Source: Xenophilus aerolatus (lineage in GTDB: Bacteria; Pseudomonadota; Gammaproteobacteria; Burkholderiales; Burkholderiaceae_C). From it: 64,000 nucleotides of DNA. The stretch covers positions 1,054,001 to 1,118,000 of the forward strand of contig QAIB01000001.1 in the NCBI GenBank assembly GCA_030418545.1, written 5' to 3'. Every line of letters starts with the position of its first letter. The stretch's first letter is position 1. Below, one piece after another: positions 49,044-57,578 of this stretch. The notes beneath the pieces were generated by a model that did not search any database, had not been told where the DNA came from, and saw only the letters and a list, made by a program, of their open reading frames with translations. The translations under genes were made by a program, and so were the position numbers.

Positions 49044-49568
49044 ATGCTGAGTAGAAGTTCGATTTCGATTGCATCGCTGGCCATCGCCGCGCTGATCGCG
49101 GGTTGCTCGTCGGGCACCAAGCTCAACGAGGCGCCTGTCTCCAACGCAGGCGCAGGTGCCGGCGGCACGGGCGGGTCGGCCAGCGGCGTCGCACCGGTCA
49201 CCATCGACCCCAACGCGCAGACGCGCGAAGGCCCGGTCGGCGTTGCACGCATCGTGTACTTCGATTTCGACAGCTACACGATCAAGCCCGAGTTCCAGTC
49301 GCTGATCGACGGCCATGCCCGCTTCCTGAAGGCGAACCCATCGCGCCGCATCTCGATCGAAGGCCACACCGACGATCGCGGCGGTCGCGAATATAACCTG
49401 GCACTCGGCCAGAAGCGTTCCGAGGCCGTGCGCCGCGCACTGACCCTGCTGGGTGTGAGCGACGCCCAGATCGAGGCCGTGAGCTTCGGCAAGGAAAAGC
49501 CGGCGGTGCAAGGCACGGGTGAAGACGCATGGGCGCAAAACCGTCGCGCCGAGATCGTCTACCGCTGA
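49044..49568 (+). CDS. pal: Peptidoglycan-associated lipoprotein Pal
   Basis: A 174-residue outer-membrane lipoprotein: signal peptide with lipobox I-A-G-C (Cys21), a glycine/alanine-rich linker, and an OmpA-like domain with VYFDFDSYTIKP, ISIEGHTDDRGGREYNLALGQKRSEAV and AQNRRAEIVYR. It binds meso-diaminopimelate of peptidoglycan and TolB. A GAGGAG ribosome-binding site precedes the ATG. It lies 27 bp after tolB and overlaps cpoB at the stop codon. Confidence 0.97.
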   Translation: MLSRSSISIASLAIAALIAGCSSGTKLNEAPVSNAGAGAGGTGGSASGVAPVTIDPNAQTREGPVGVARIVYFDFDSYTIKPEFQSLIDGHARFLKANPSRRISIEGHTDDRGGREYNLALGQKRSEAVRRALTLLGVSDAQIEAVSFGKEKPAVQGTGEDAWAQNRRAEIVYR

Positions 49569-50329
49569 TGAGACTCCAGGCAACCTGGCGACAGGCGGCC
49601 TTGGCCGCCTTCGTGCTGTGTGGCGCGGCCAGTTCGCACGCGGCGCTGTTCGAGGATGACGAGGCCCGCCGCGCCATCCTCGACCTGCGTCAGCGCGTCG
49701 AGGCGATCCGCACGCAGTCGGAGAACACGACGCAGCGCCTGTCCGACGAGAACGGCCAGCTGCGCCGCAGCCTGGTCGACCTGCAGCAGCAGATCGACAG
49801 CCTGCGGGGCGACATGGCCCGCATGACGGGTCAGAACGAGCAGCTGGCCAAGACGCTGAGCGACATGCAGCAGCGCCAGACCGACCTCGACACCAAGCTC
49901 AAGCAGAGCGAACCGTCGCAGGTGCAGGTCGATGGCCGCGAATTCACCGCCGATCCCAAGGAGAAGGCGGACTTCGACGCGGCGCTCGGCGTCTTCCGCG
50001 CCGGCCAGTTCGCGCAGGCACAGACGGCTTTTGCCGAATTCGTCAAGCGCTATCCGCGCAGCGGCTACAACCCGTCGGCGCTGTTCTGGCTGGGCAATGC
50101 GCAGTACGCCACGCGCAACTACACCGAGGCCATCGCGAACTTCCGCTCGATGCTCTCCATGGCGCCCGACCACGTGAAGGCGCCCGAAGCCGTGCTGTCG
50201 ATCGCCAACTGCCAGATCGAACTCAAGGACACGCGCGCAGCGCGTCGCACCCTCGAGGACCTCGTGAAGGCCTACCCGCAGTCCGAAGCGGCCCAGGCCG
50301 GGCGCGAACGCCTCTCGCGCCTGCGTTGA
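49568..50329 (+). CDS. cpoB: Cell division coordinator CpoB (YbgF)
   Basis: A 253-residue periplasmic protein: signal peptide ending HAALF, a coiled-coil region (residues about 30-100, with QQIDSLRGDMARMTGQNEQL), and three TPR repeats (FDAALGVFRAGQFAQAQTAFAEFVKRYP, ALFWLGNAQYATRNYTEAIANF, AVLSIANCQIELKDTRAARRTLEDLVKAYP). CpoB couples Tol action to peptidoglycan synthesis at division. The ATG overlaps the pal stop (TGATG), completing tolB-pal-cpoB. Confidence 0.95.
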   Translation: MRLQATWRQAALAAFVLCGAASSHAALFEDDEARRAILDLRQRVEAIRTQSENTTQRLSDENGQLRRSLVDLQQQIDSLRGDMARMTGQNEQLAKTLSDMQQRQTDLDTKLKQSEPSQVQVDGREFTADPKEKADFDAALGVFRAGQFAQAQTAFAEFVKRYPRSGYNPSALFWLGNAQYATRNYTEAIANFRSMLSMAPDHVKAPEAVLSIANCQIELKDTRAARRTLEDLVKAYPQSEAAQAGRERLSRLR

Positions 50330-50363
50330 GCGCGTCGGGCTCCATAGCCGAGGGGCGCGCCGC

Positions 50364-51173
50364 ATGACGCAGGCAGCCATGGTGCCGCAGGCCGACGTGG
50401 CGCGCCGTTTCGGCGGCCTCGAGCGCCTCTACGGCGTGGCCGGCGCGGCGCGCATCCGCGCTGCGCATGTCCTCGTTGCCGGCATCGGCGGCGTGGGCTC
50501 GTGGGCGGTCGAGGCGCTGGCCCGCAGCGGCGTCGGCGCGCTCACGCTCATCGACCTCGACCACATCGCCGAGTCGAACATCAACCGCCAGATCCACGCG
50601 CTCGACAGCACCGTGGGGCAGGCCAAGGTCGAGGCCATGCGCGAGCGTGTGCTGCACATCAACCCGGACTGCCGCGTGCTGCCCCTGGACGAGTTCGTCG
50701 AGCCCGGCAACTGGGATGCCCTGCGCGCGTCGGCCGAGCGTGCCGCCGGACCCGTCGACGCGGTGATCGATGCCTGCGACCAGATGGCGGCCAAGGTTGC
50801 CATGGCCGCCTGGGCGAGGGCGCAACGCGCCGCTGAGTTCATCACCGTCGGCGCCGCGGGCGGCAAGCGGCTCGCCCACCGCGTCGAGATCGACGACGTC
50901 GCCCTGGCCACGCACGACCCCTTGCTGGCCCAGTTGCGCCAGCGGCTGCGCAAGCACCATGGCGCGCCCAAGGACGGCCGCAAGGTCGGCGTCGTCGGCG
51001 TGTTCAGCCGCGAGAGCGTGGCCCCGCCCGATGCCTCGTGTGCCATCGACGGCGATGGCGATGGCGATGGCTCGCTCAACTGCCATGGCTATGGCTCCGT
51101 CGTCAGCGTCACGGCCACCTTCGGCCAGTGCGCTGCGGGGTGGGTGCTCGACCGTCTGGCGCGAGGAAGCTGA
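50364..51173 (+). CDS. tcdA: tRNA threonylcarbamoyladenosine dehydratase
   Basis: A 269-residue E1-like enzyme that dehydrates t6A to cyclic t6A in tRNAs using ATP. Visible are RRFGGLERLYG, VAGIGGVGSWAVEALARSGVGALTLIDLDHI (nucleotide-binding), ESNINRQIHAL, DACDQMAAK, and VVGVFSRESVAPP. A (GGCGAT)n hexamer run at about 51049-51068 encodes a DGDGDGDG stretch in the C-terminal part, just before the SVVSVTATFGQCAAGWVL end. The downstream gene is a tRNA, a target class of this enzyme by function, though that adjacency is probably chance. Confidence 0.93.
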   Translation: MTQAAMVPQADVARRFGGLERLYGVAGAARIRAAHVLVAGIGGVGSWAVEALARSGVGALTLIDLDHIAESNINRQIHALDSTVGQAKVEAMRERVLHINPDCRVLPLDEFVEPGNWDALRASAERAAGPVDAVIDACDQMAAKVAMAAWARAQRAAEFITVGAAGGKRLAHRVEIDDVALATHDPLLAQLRQRLRKHHGAPKDGRKVGVVGVFSRESVAPPDASCAIDGDGDGDGSLNCHGYGSVVSVTATFGQCAAGWVLDRLARGS

Positions 51174-51176
51174 CGC

Positions 51177-51182
51177 TATAAT
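51177..51182 (+). promoter_or_regulatory. -10 box of the tRNA-Lys gene
   Basis: A perfect TATAAT lies 94 bp before the mature tRNA, right after the tcdA stop. The GC-rich sequence immediately upstream has no clear -35. A 5' leader of about 85 bases is implied. Confidence 0.55.
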
Positions 51183-51275
51183 CGTGGGCTTTGCCGCATA
51201 GGCAAGAGCAGAAGAAATCAAAAGAAAAACAAGACAAGCGCGGTGGCCCGCCCAGGGCGATCGCCAGACATCCGG

Positions 51276-51351
51276 GGGACGTTAGCTCAGTTGGTAGAGC
51301 AGCGGACTTTTAATCCGTTGGTCGCGTGTTCGAGTCACGCACGTCCTACCA
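51276..51351 (+). tRNA. tRNA-Lys (anticodon TTT)
   Basis: A 76-nt cloverleaf with encoded CCA. Acceptor GGGACGT pairs with ACGTCCT (one G-U), D-loop AGCTCAGTTGGTAGAGC, anticodon loop CTTTTAA with TTT at 51309-51311, and T-arm GCGTGTTCGAGTCACGC. It decodes AAA/AAG lysine codons. Confidence 0.98.
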
Positions 51352-51358
51352 CCCCTGC

Positions 51359-51397
51359 AGAGCGCGCTCGCTTTTGGCGAGCGCGCTCTTTTGTTTT
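51359..51397 (+). terminator. Intrinsic terminator of tRNA-Lys
   Basis: GAGCGCGCTCGC-TTTTG-GCGAGCGCGCTC is a perfect 12-bp stem followed by TTTTGTTTT. It begins 8 bp after the tRNA and is a textbook Rho-independent terminator. Confidence 0.95.
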
Positions 51398-51551
51398 GGC
51401 CCGGACCACCGCGCTCGAGCGAAGAAGCTCCCATCGCAATGCGACGCGTGCCATGTGCCCATGCGGAGCCGAGGCAGGTCGAATTCCTGCAACACGGCAG
51501 GCAGGCCGCGGCTCAGAATGCGGGCCTTCCACACCCAACGATGGAGCCCGC

Positions 51552-51989
51552 ATGGCCGTTCAAGCCCTCTATGCCTACCTGTGCGTGCGCGACGCGCGCG
51601 CCGCGATGGACTTCTACACCCGCGCCTTCGGCGCGTCCGAGCTGTTCCGGCTGACCGAGCCCGACGGGCGCGTAGGCCATGCCGAGATGGACCTGGATGG
51701 CCACACGCTGATGCTGTCGGAGGAGTATCCCGAGATGGGCGTGCGCAGCCCGGACGGGCTGGGTGCGACGCCGGTGACGCTGCACCTGCATGTCGACGAT
51801 GCCGATGCGATGGTGGCCCGCGCGGTGTCCGCGGGTGCAACGCTGGAGCGGGCGCCGGAAAACCACTTCTATGGCGAGCGCTCCGGCACCGTGCGCGACC
51901 CCTTCGGGCACCGCTGGCTGATCGGCCACGAGATCGAGAAGGTCACCCCCGAGGAGATGCAGCGGCGCTACACCGCGCTGTTCGCCTAG
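51552..51989 (+). CDS. VOC-family (glyoxalase/PhnB-like) protein
   Basis: A 145-residue protein of the vicinal oxygen chelate fold: two beta-alpha-beta-beta-beta modules, VQALYAYLCVRDARAAMDFYTRAFGA and VTLHLHVDDADAMVARAVSAGATL, ending DPFGHRWLIGHEIEKVTPEEM. The ending and length resemble PhnB-like VOC proteins. The metal ligands are not certain and the reaction is unknown. The start at 51552 is preferred over open-frame extension into the tRNA. Confidence 0.85.
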   Translation: MAVQALYAYLCVRDARAAMDFYTRAFGASELFRLTEPDGRVGHAEMDLDGHTLMLSEEYPEMGVRSPDGLGATPVTLHLHVDDADAMVARAVSAGATLERAPENHFYGERSGTVRDPFGHRWLIGHEIEKVTPEEMQRRYTALFA

Positions 51990-52015
51990 GCGTCGAAGGC
52001 GCGACGGCTGCGGGC

Positions 52016-52252
52016 TCAGCGGACCACGTCGTCGCGTGTGCCTGCCCCGGCCTCGCGAGCACCGGCGGAAACCGAGGCAACCACCCCGTGCGCATGCGCG
52101 CGCAACAGCTCTTCACGCAGCGCAGCCTCCAGCTGCATGCGCGCAGTCTGCGGCTTGTCGTGCTGGTATTCGTCGTCGAGTTCGCAGTGCAGGTAGTAAT
52201 CGACCCAATTCATGAGCCGTTCCACCGACGCTGCAAGTTCTGCGTTGTTCAT
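52016..52252 (-). CDS. Small hypothetical protein
   Basis: A 78-residue acidic-to-neutral protein starting MNNAELAASVERLMNWVDYY, likely helical, with LHCELDDEYQHDKPQTARMQLEAALREELL. The start at 52252 has a GGGAG site about 9 bp upstream; the longer open frame to 52489 lacks one. I do not recognise the family. The 237 bp upstream (52253-52489) hold no other gene and presumably its promoter. Confidence 0.6.
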   Translation of the reverse strand: MNNAELAASVERLMNWVDYYLHCELDDEYQHDKPQTARMQLEAALREELLRAHAHGVVASVSAGAREAGAGTRDDVVR

Positions 52253-52489
52253 GCTTCGTTTCTCCCGGATTCCGAAGCGGAAGCCCTGCGCTTTGCTGTC
52301 CCGTCCGGCCGGCACGTCGGCGTGTCGGCGGCGGGCCATGTGGATGTCATTCCCCTGAAACACACTATGCCACGCGACGCGCGCCAATCTGAAGACCGAT
52401 TTCATTCCATCACGTGAAACTGTGTGGCAGCCGACTGTTTTGCCCCCGTCGCGGGGTCGGGCATCGCCACCCTCGGGGTGAGCCGGCAT

Positions 52490-53062
52490 TCAGCGCGCGC
52501 TCAACCGGCGCCAGAAGGGCCGAGGGGCGCCCGGAGACAGGGCAGCCGCCTCGGTCCGGCCGTTCGCGCCCACCGGCCCCGGCAGCACCAGTTGTGCGGC
52601 CCGCGCGACCTGCACGCAGTCCTTGATGTGCTGCTCCCCCATGGCGCGCAGCGCCGCGTAGCCCAGCGCGGCCGACACGACCTGGCCCGCCAGCGGCACG
52701 AAGCGGGCGGCCTGCTTGGCGCTCAGCTTCATGCCGGCGTGGCGCGCCAGCGTCATGAGCAGGTCGCGCGTGACGAGCTTGCCGACCAGCACCGTGCCCA
52801 GGCTGCCCGCCATCTGCATCACCCGCTCGCGCTGATGCGGCGACAGGTGCGCAATCTGCGGCGCGGCCAGGCCGAACTCGGCGCTGATCTGCGGCACCAG
52901 GCGCGCCAGCAGCGCGGCGTCGGCGGCGAAGTCGATGCCCGGCACCGGCACGGCGCTGGCGGCCGCGGCCATCAGCGCCTTGCGGCCCAGCAGGCGCCGG
53001 CTGCGGCGAATGGCGGCGAGGAGGGCGGGGTCGCCCTGGGCGAGTTCGGTGGCGGACGGCAT
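52490..53062 (-). CDS. DUF697/EcsC-like membrane-associated protein
   Basis: A 190-residue protein with a segment SAVPVPGIDFAADAALLARLVPQI near residues 38-61 similar to the PxPGxD motif of DUF697 or EcsC-like proteins, then amphipathic helices (LSPHQRERVMQMAGSLG and FVPLAGQVVSAALGYAALRAMGEQHI). Membrane association is likely. Function is unknown and family assignment tentative. The start at 53062 gives MPSATELAQGDPALL. It follows the ABC-F gene on the same strand by 17 bp and is probably co-transcribed. Confidence 0.65.
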   Translation of the reverse strand: MPSATELAQGDPALLAAIRRSRRLLGRKALMAAAASAVPVPGIDFAADAALLARLVPQISAEFGLAAPQIAHLSPHQRERVMQMAGSLGTVLVGKLVTRDLLMTLARHAGMKLSAKQAARFVPLAGQVVSAALGYAALRAMGEQHIKDCVQVARAAQLVLPGPVGANGRTEAAALSPGAPRPFWRRLSAR

Positions 53063-53079
53063 GGGGTCACACCTTCTTT

Positions 53080-55098
53080 TCAGGCGGCGAGCGCCTCGAT
53101 CTGTTCGGACAGCGTCATCCAGCGTTCCTCCAGGGCCTCGATCTCGTCGCCCAGCAGTTTGAGCTTGCGGCCGGCGTCGGCGATCTCGGGCGCGGGCAGC
53201 GGCTGTGCCAGCCGCGCTTCGAGCGCCGACTTCTCCGCGCCGGCGCTGGCCAGGCGCGCGTCGATGCTCGCCAGCTCCTTGCGCAAGGGGCGGGTCTGCT
53301 CGGCGCGCTGCTGGCGCTCCTGCGCGCTGCGCTGGCGCTGCGCGCGGCCGTCGCCGTCGGACGCCTGGCGGGGCGAGGCGGGTGCAGGGGCCGCAGCGGC
53401 CGGTGCCGGCGCCGGTGCGGGTGCCGGCGGCTCGGCCGCCTGCTTGGCCAGTTCGCGCTGGCGCTTGGCCTCGTCGAGCAGGTAGCGCTGGTAGTCGTCC
53501 AGGTCGCCGTCGAAGTCCTTGACGGCGCCACGGCCCACCAGCCAGAACTCGTCGCACACCGAGCGCAGCAGTGCCCGGTCGTGGCTGACCAGCATCAGCG
53601 TGCCCTCGAACTCGTTGAGCGCGACGGCCAGCGCCTCGCGGGTGGCCAGGTCCAGGTGGTTGGTCGGCTCGTCCAGCAGCAGCAGGTTGGGGCGCTGCCA
53701 GACCATCATGGCCAGCACCAGCCGGGCCTTCTCGCCGCCGCTCATGGTGCCCACCGGCTGCTTGACCATGTCGCCGCTAAAGTTGAAGCTGCCCAGGAAG
53801 CCGCGCAGGTCCTGTTCGGTGCTGCGCTCGCGCGATTGCGGGCCGAGGTCGCGCGCCAGGCGCACCATGTGCTCCAGCGGGTTGCTGCCGGGGTGCAGCA
53901 CGTCGAGTTCCTGCTGCGCGAAGTAGCCGATGTTCAGGCCCTTGCCCTCGGTCACGGTGCCGGCCAGCGCGCCCATCTCGCGGGCGATGGTCTTGACCAG
54001 CGTCGACTTGCCCTGGCCGTTGGCGCCCAGGATGCCGATGCGCTGGCCCGCGAGCACCGAGCGGTTGACGTGGGTGAGGATCACCTTGGGCGGCGCATCC
54101 TCCTGCACATAGCCGAAGCTCGCGTCGCTCACGGTGAGCATCGGGTTGGGGATGTTGGCCGGCTCCTTGAACTCGAAGGTGAAGTCGGCCTCGGCCAGCA
54201 GCGGCGCCACGCGCTCCATGCGCTCCAGCGCCTTGACGCGGCTTTGCGCCTGCTTGGCCTTGCTGGCCTTGGCCTTGAAGCGGTCGATGAACTTCTGCAG
54301 GTGGGCGATCTTTTCCTGCTGCTTGGCGAAGGCGGCCTGCTGCTGTTCCAGCTGCAGCGCGCGCATGTCCTCGAACTTGCTGTAGTTGCCGCCGTAGCGC
54401 GTGAGCTTGGCATGCTCGATGTGCAGCGTCACGTCGGTCACGGCGTCGAGGAACTCGCGGTCGTGGCTGATGACGATCATGGTGCCGGCGTAGCGCTGCA
54501 GCCAGGCCTCGAGCCAGACCAGCGCGTCCAGGTCCAGGTGGTTGGTGGGTTCGTCGAGCAGCAGCAGGTCGCTCGGGCACATCAGCGCGCGCGCCAGCTG
54601 CAGGCGCATGCGCCAGCCGCCCGAGAAGCTGTCGACCGGCTGGTCCAGCTCGTGCACCTTGAAGCCCAGGCCCAGGATGAGCGCTTGGGCACGCGGCACG
54701 GCATCGTGCTCTCCAGCATCGGCCAGGTCGGTGTAGGCATGCGCCAGGGCCATGCCGGCGTCCGCATCGTCCGGGTCGGCGGCATGCGCCGTTTCGGCAG
54801 CAGCGAGCTGCTCGCGCAGTTCGACCAGGCGCGTGTCGCCCGCCACCACGAAGTCGGTGGCCGACTCGCTGGTCTCGGGCATGTTCTGCGCGACCTGGGC
54901 CAGGCGCCATTGCCGGGGCATCGAGAAATCGCCGCCGTCCTCGTGCAGGCCGCCGTTGAGCAGTGCGAACAGGGTGGACTTGCCGGCGCCGTTGCGCCCG
55001 ACCAGACCGACCTTCTCGCCGGGGTTGATGGTGACGGTCGCGCCGTCGAGCAGCACTTTGGCGCTGCGGCGCAGGATGACGTTCTTGAGAGTGATCAT
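53080..55098 (-). CDS. ABC-F family ATPase (YheS-like)
   Basis: A 672-residue protein with two ABC domains and no membrane segments. Domain 1 has Walker A VGRNGAGKST, signature SFSGGWRMR and Walker B LLLLDEPTNHLDLDAL. Domain 2 has GANGQGKST, TMSGGEKAR and LLLLDEPTNHLDLAT. The P-site tRNA interaction linker lies between them (LEQQQAAFAKQQEKIAHLQKFIDRFKAK). The C-terminus has a proline/alanine linker and a coiled coil (about residues 590-672) as in YheS. ABC-F proteins act on stalled ribosomes. The start at 55098 is preceded by repeat copy E. Confidence 0.92.
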   Translation of the reverse strand: MITLKNVILRRSAKVLLDGATVTINPGEKVGLVGRNGAGKSTLFALLNGGLHEDGGDFSMPRQWRLAQVAQNMPETSESATDFVVAGDTRLVELREQLAAAETAHAADPDDADAGMALAHAYTDLADAGEHDAVPRAQALILGLGFKVHELDQPVDSFSGGWRMRLQLARALMCPSDLLLLDEPTNHLDLDALVWLEAWLQRYAGTMIVISHDREFLDAVTDVTLHIEHAKLTRYGGNYSKFEDMRALQLEQQQAAFAKQQEKIAHLQKFIDRFKAKASKAKQAQSRVKALERMERVAPLLAEADFTFEFKEPANIPNPMLTVSDASFGYVQEDAPPKVILTHVNRSVLAGQRIGILGANGQGKSTLVKTIAREMGALAGTVTEGKGLNIGYFAQQELDVLHPGSNPLEHMVRLARDLGPQSRERSTEQDLRGFLGSFNFSGDMVKQPVGTMSGGEKARLVLAMMVWQRPNLLLLDEPTNHLDLATREALAVALNEFEGTLMLVSHDRALLRSVCDEFWLVGRGAVKDFDGDLDDYQRYLLDEAKRQRELAKQAAEPPAPAPAPAPAAAAPAPASPRQASDGDGRAQRQRSAQERQQRAEQTRPLRKELASIDARLASAGAEKSALEARLAQPLPAPEIADAGRKLKLLGDEIEALEERWMTLSEQIEALAA

Positions 55099-55182
55099 GG
55101 ACTGGGGTCCGATTATCCCGGCGCGGCCGGGTTCGGGCGCGCCGCGGGGCCCTGCGCGCAGGGCAGGAATTCCGAGGAAAAA

Positions 55183-55232
55183 GTGGCTGCAGCGCCCATC
55201 CGGCGGGTGCTGGCCGCTATGAATTCGATAGC
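55183..55232 (-). repeat. GCTAT-ATAGC palindromic element (copy E)
   Basis: On the minus strand: GCTAT-CGAATTC-ATAGC, then CAGCACCCGCCGGATGGGCG and CTGCAGCC. It lies between the prmB stop and the ABC-F start, next to a hairpin CCGCCC-TGA-GGGCGG built on the prmB stop codon. It may end or attenuate the prmB transcript. Confidence 0.75.
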
Positions 55233-55245
55233 ATTTCGGCCGCCC

Positions 55246-56124
55246 TCAGGGCGGCGTCATGCCGGCGAGTGCCTGCCGGGTGACCAGCAGCACCTGCTCG
55301 TCGCCGGCGCTGGTTTCGAGCCAGACCACCTCCAGCGATGCAAAGGCCGCCTCGAAGTGGTCGCGCTCGTTGCCGATCTCCAGCACCAGCACGGCGGCCT
55401 CGGTCATGCGCGAGGGCGCATCGGCGAAGAGCTGGCGCACGAAGTCCATGCCGTCCTCGCCGCCGGCCAGCGCGAGCTCGGGCTCGGCCCGGTACTCCGC
55501 CGGCAATGCCGCCATGCTCCGCGCATTGACGTAGGGCGGGTTGCACAGGATCAGGTCGTACGGGCCGGACAGGGCGGCCAGACCGTCGCTCTCGCGCAGC
55601 GTGATGCGCGCGTCGAGCGCGTGCCGGGCGACGTTGATCGCCGCGACTTCCAGCGCGGGCGGCGAGATGTCGGCGGCGTCGACCCGCACCTCCGGCCAGG
55701 CCATGGCGGCGAGCACGGCCAGGCTGCCGTTGCCGGTGCACAGGTCCAATACCGCCTGGGTGCAGTCGCTGAGCCACGGGTCGATGCTGCCGTCGGCGAT
55801 CAGTTCGGCGATGAAGCTGCGCGGCACGATCGCGCGCTCGTCGACGTAGAAGGACACGCCCTGCAACCATGCCTCCTTGGTGAGGTAGGCGGCCGGTTTG
55901 CGGCTGGCGATGCGTTTGTCGACCAGGGCCTCGACCTGCGCCTGCGCGCCCGGCGACACCTCGCGTTCTGCGACGGCGTCCAGGTCATCCAGCGGCAGCC
56001 GCAGCCGCCACAGCACCAGCCAAGCCGCCTCGTCGAAGGCGTTCGTCGTGCCGTGGCCATAGCCCACGCCGGCCGCATCGAGGCGGGCGGCGGATTGTTC
56101 GATCAGGTGGAGGACGGTGGGCAT
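55246..56124 (-). CDS. prmB: Ribosomal protein uL3 glutamine N5-methyltransferase
   Basis: A 292-residue HemK/PrmB-type methyltransferase. The N-terminal helical part (LHLIEQSAARLDAAGVGYGHGTTNAFDEAAWLVLWRL) and YVDERAIVPRSFIAELI are PrmB-like. The SAM domain has VLDLCTGNGSLAVLAA and the substrate NPPY motif (LILCNPPYVNARSM). It methylates a glutamine of ribosomal protein L3. The start at 56124 is chosen because the open frame further upstream runs through the inverted-repeat element. Confidence 0.93.
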   Translation of the reverse strand: MPTVLHLIEQSAARLDAAGVGYGHGTTNAFDEAAWLVLWRLRLPLDDLDAVAEREVSPGAQAQVEALVDKRIASRKPAAYLTKEAWLQGVSFYVDERAIVPRSFIAELIADGSIDPWLSDCTQAVLDLCTGNGSLAVLAAMAWPEVRVDAADISPPALEVAAINVARHALDARITLRESDGLAALSGPYDLILCNPPYVNARSMAALPAEYRAEPELALAGGEDGMDFVRQLFADAPSRMTEAAVLVLEIGNERDHFEAAFASLEVVWLETSAGDEQVLLVTRQALAGMTPP

Positions 56125-56141
56125 GGGTGGAAGTCGGACAG

Positions 56142-56304
56142 CCGTACGCGAAGGGCGCGAAGGTTCCGCGAAGGACGCGAAAAGTATCTGAAAAGGAAGA
56201 AAGCCGGGTGGTGAGGCAGGGTGCGCCCGGGTCATTCGCCGAGGCGCAGGCCCATCAAGAAAATCTCGCGTTCTTCGCGAAACCTTCGCGCCCTTCGCGT
56301 ACGG
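56142..56304. repeat. Inverted-repeat element with CGCGAAGG modules (copy 2)
   Basis: 41-bp imperfect arms, 56142-56182 and 56264-56304, begin/end with CCGTACGCGAAGGGCGCGAA and differ at about 3 positions. An 81-bp loop separates them. It fills nearly all of the gap between dapE and prmB. The right arm is nearly identical to that of copy 1 at 5967-6007. Confidence 0.85.
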
Positions 56305-56314
56305 ATGCCCGCAT

Positions 56315-57559
56315 TCAGCGCCCCAACGTTCCCTCCAGCGCCTCGATCGTCCGCCGGTAGATGTTCTTGAGCGTCTCGATCGCGTCCACCTCGATGTGTT
56401 CGTCGATCTTGTGGATGCTGGCGTTCACCGGCCCGAGCTCGACGACTTGCGCGCAGACCTTGGCGATGAAGCGGGCGTCGCTCGTGCCGCCGCTGGTGGA
56501 CAGCTCGGTCTCGATGCCGGTTTCGCTGCGGATCGCGTCCTGCACGGCCGCCACCAGTGCGCCGGGCGGGGTCAGGAAGGGCAGGCCGCCGACGGTCCAT
56601 GCGAGGTCGTGGTCGACGCCGTGGCGGTCCAGCACCTCCTTCACGCGCGCCTGCAGCGATTCGGGGATCGATTCGGTCGAGAAGCGGAAGTTGAAGTCGA
56701 TCACCGCGCTGCCGGGGATGACGTTGCTCGCGCCCGTGCCCGCGTGGAAGTTGCTGATCTGCCAGCTGGTGGGCTCGAAGTACTGGTTGCCGGCGTCCCA
56801 GCCGCCCGCGGCATTGATGGCCACCAGTTCGGCCAGCGCCGGCGCGAAGGCATGCACCGGGTTCTTCGCCAGGTGCGGGTAGGCGATGTGGCCCTGCACG
56901 CCATGCACCGTGAGCTTGCCGCTCATGGTGCCGCGGCGGCCGTTCTTGATCATGTCGCCGCAGCGCTCGACCGAGGTCGGCTCGCCTACGATGCACCAGT
57001 CGAGCACTTCGCCCCTTGCCGCCAGCGCGTTGCAGACGACGACCGTGCCGTCGACGCCTGGGCCTTCCTCGTCGCTGGTGAGCAGCAGGGCCAGCGTGAT
57101 GGCCGGGTCAGGGTTCGCGGCCAGGAACTCCTCGATCGCGACCACGAAAGCCGCCAGCGAGGTCTTCATGTCGCAGGCGCCGCGTCCATACAGGCGGCCG
57201 TCCCGGTGCGTGGGTGTGAAGGGGTGGCTGGTCCACTGGTCCAGCGGGCCGGTGGGCACCACGTCGGTGTGGCCGGCGAAGACCAGCGTGCGGGTCGCCG
57301 GCACGGCATCTGCTATTTTTTCGATAGCTGCCTGCCCAGACGGGGCGGGCGCTGCAGCCCGATTCGACTCTGAAGCTGCTGGGCGCCGCACGGCCCAGAG
57401 GTTGGTCACGCGAAAGCTGTCCGGCCCGCTCTCGATGGTCTCGAGAGAGAAGCCCAGCTTCGCGAGCCGCTCGCCGAGGATCTGCTGGCAGCCGGCGTCC
57501 TCCGGCGTGACCGAGGGGCGCGAAATGAGTTGTTCGGCGAGCTGGAGCGTGCGGGACAT
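56315..57559 (-). CDS. dapE: Succinyl-diaminopimelate desuccinylase carrying a repeat insertion
   Basis: A 414-residue M20 metallopeptidase-type enzyme of the lysine/diaminopimelate pathway; E. coli DapE has 375. Metal ligands appear in FAGHTDVVP (His), GRGACDMKT (bridging Asp), TSDEEGPG (catalytic Glu and ligand), VGEPTS and the final ASIHKIDEH. The [14 protein letters not shown] motif is present as [11 protein letters not shown]. Residues about 60-87 ([20 protein letters not shown] plus KIADA) are encoded by a palindromic repeat and interrupt the segment between NLWAVRR and TLVFAGHTD, where the family has only a few residues. It is adjacent to pilU by 19 bp. Confidence 0.95.
   Translation of the reverse strand: MSRTLQLAEQLISRPSVTPEDAGCQQILGERLAKLGFSLETIESGPDSFRVTNLWAVRRPAASESNRAAAPAPSGQAAIEKIADAVPATRTLVFAGHTDVVPTGPLDQWTSHPFTPTHRDGRLYGRGACDMKTSLAAFVVAIEEFLAANPDPAITLALLLTSDEEGPGVDGTVVVCNALAARGEVLDWCIVGEPTSVERCGDMIKNGRRGTMSGKLTVHGVQGHIAYPHLAKNPVHAFAPALAELVAINAAGGWDAGNQYFEPTSWQISNFHAGTGASNVIPGSAVIDFNFRFSTESIPESLQARVKEVLDRHGVDHDLAWTVGGLPFLTPPGALVAAVQDAIRSETGIETELSTSGGTSDARFIAKVCAQVVELGPVNASIHKIDEHIEVDAIETLKNIYRRTIEALEGTLGR
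57311..57369 (+). repeat. GCTAT-ATAGC palindromic element inside dapE (copy B)
   Basis: GCTAT-TTTTTCG-ATAGC (57312-57328), CTGCCCAGACGGGGCGGGCG, then CTGCAGCCCGATTCGAC. It is read antisense relative to copy A when translated within dapE, yet both frames are open. Confidence 0.85.
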
Positions 57560-57578
57560 GCTGGGCGTGGCGGCTGGA

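Noticed and set aside
51276-51351. tRNA-Lys as an integration site for a mobile element
   Set aside because: I saw no integrase gene and no second copy of the tRNA 3' end; a normal terminator follows directly.
56125-56235. N-terminal extension of PrmB
   Set aside because: The added residues would be encoded by the inverted-repeat element and have no family counterpart.
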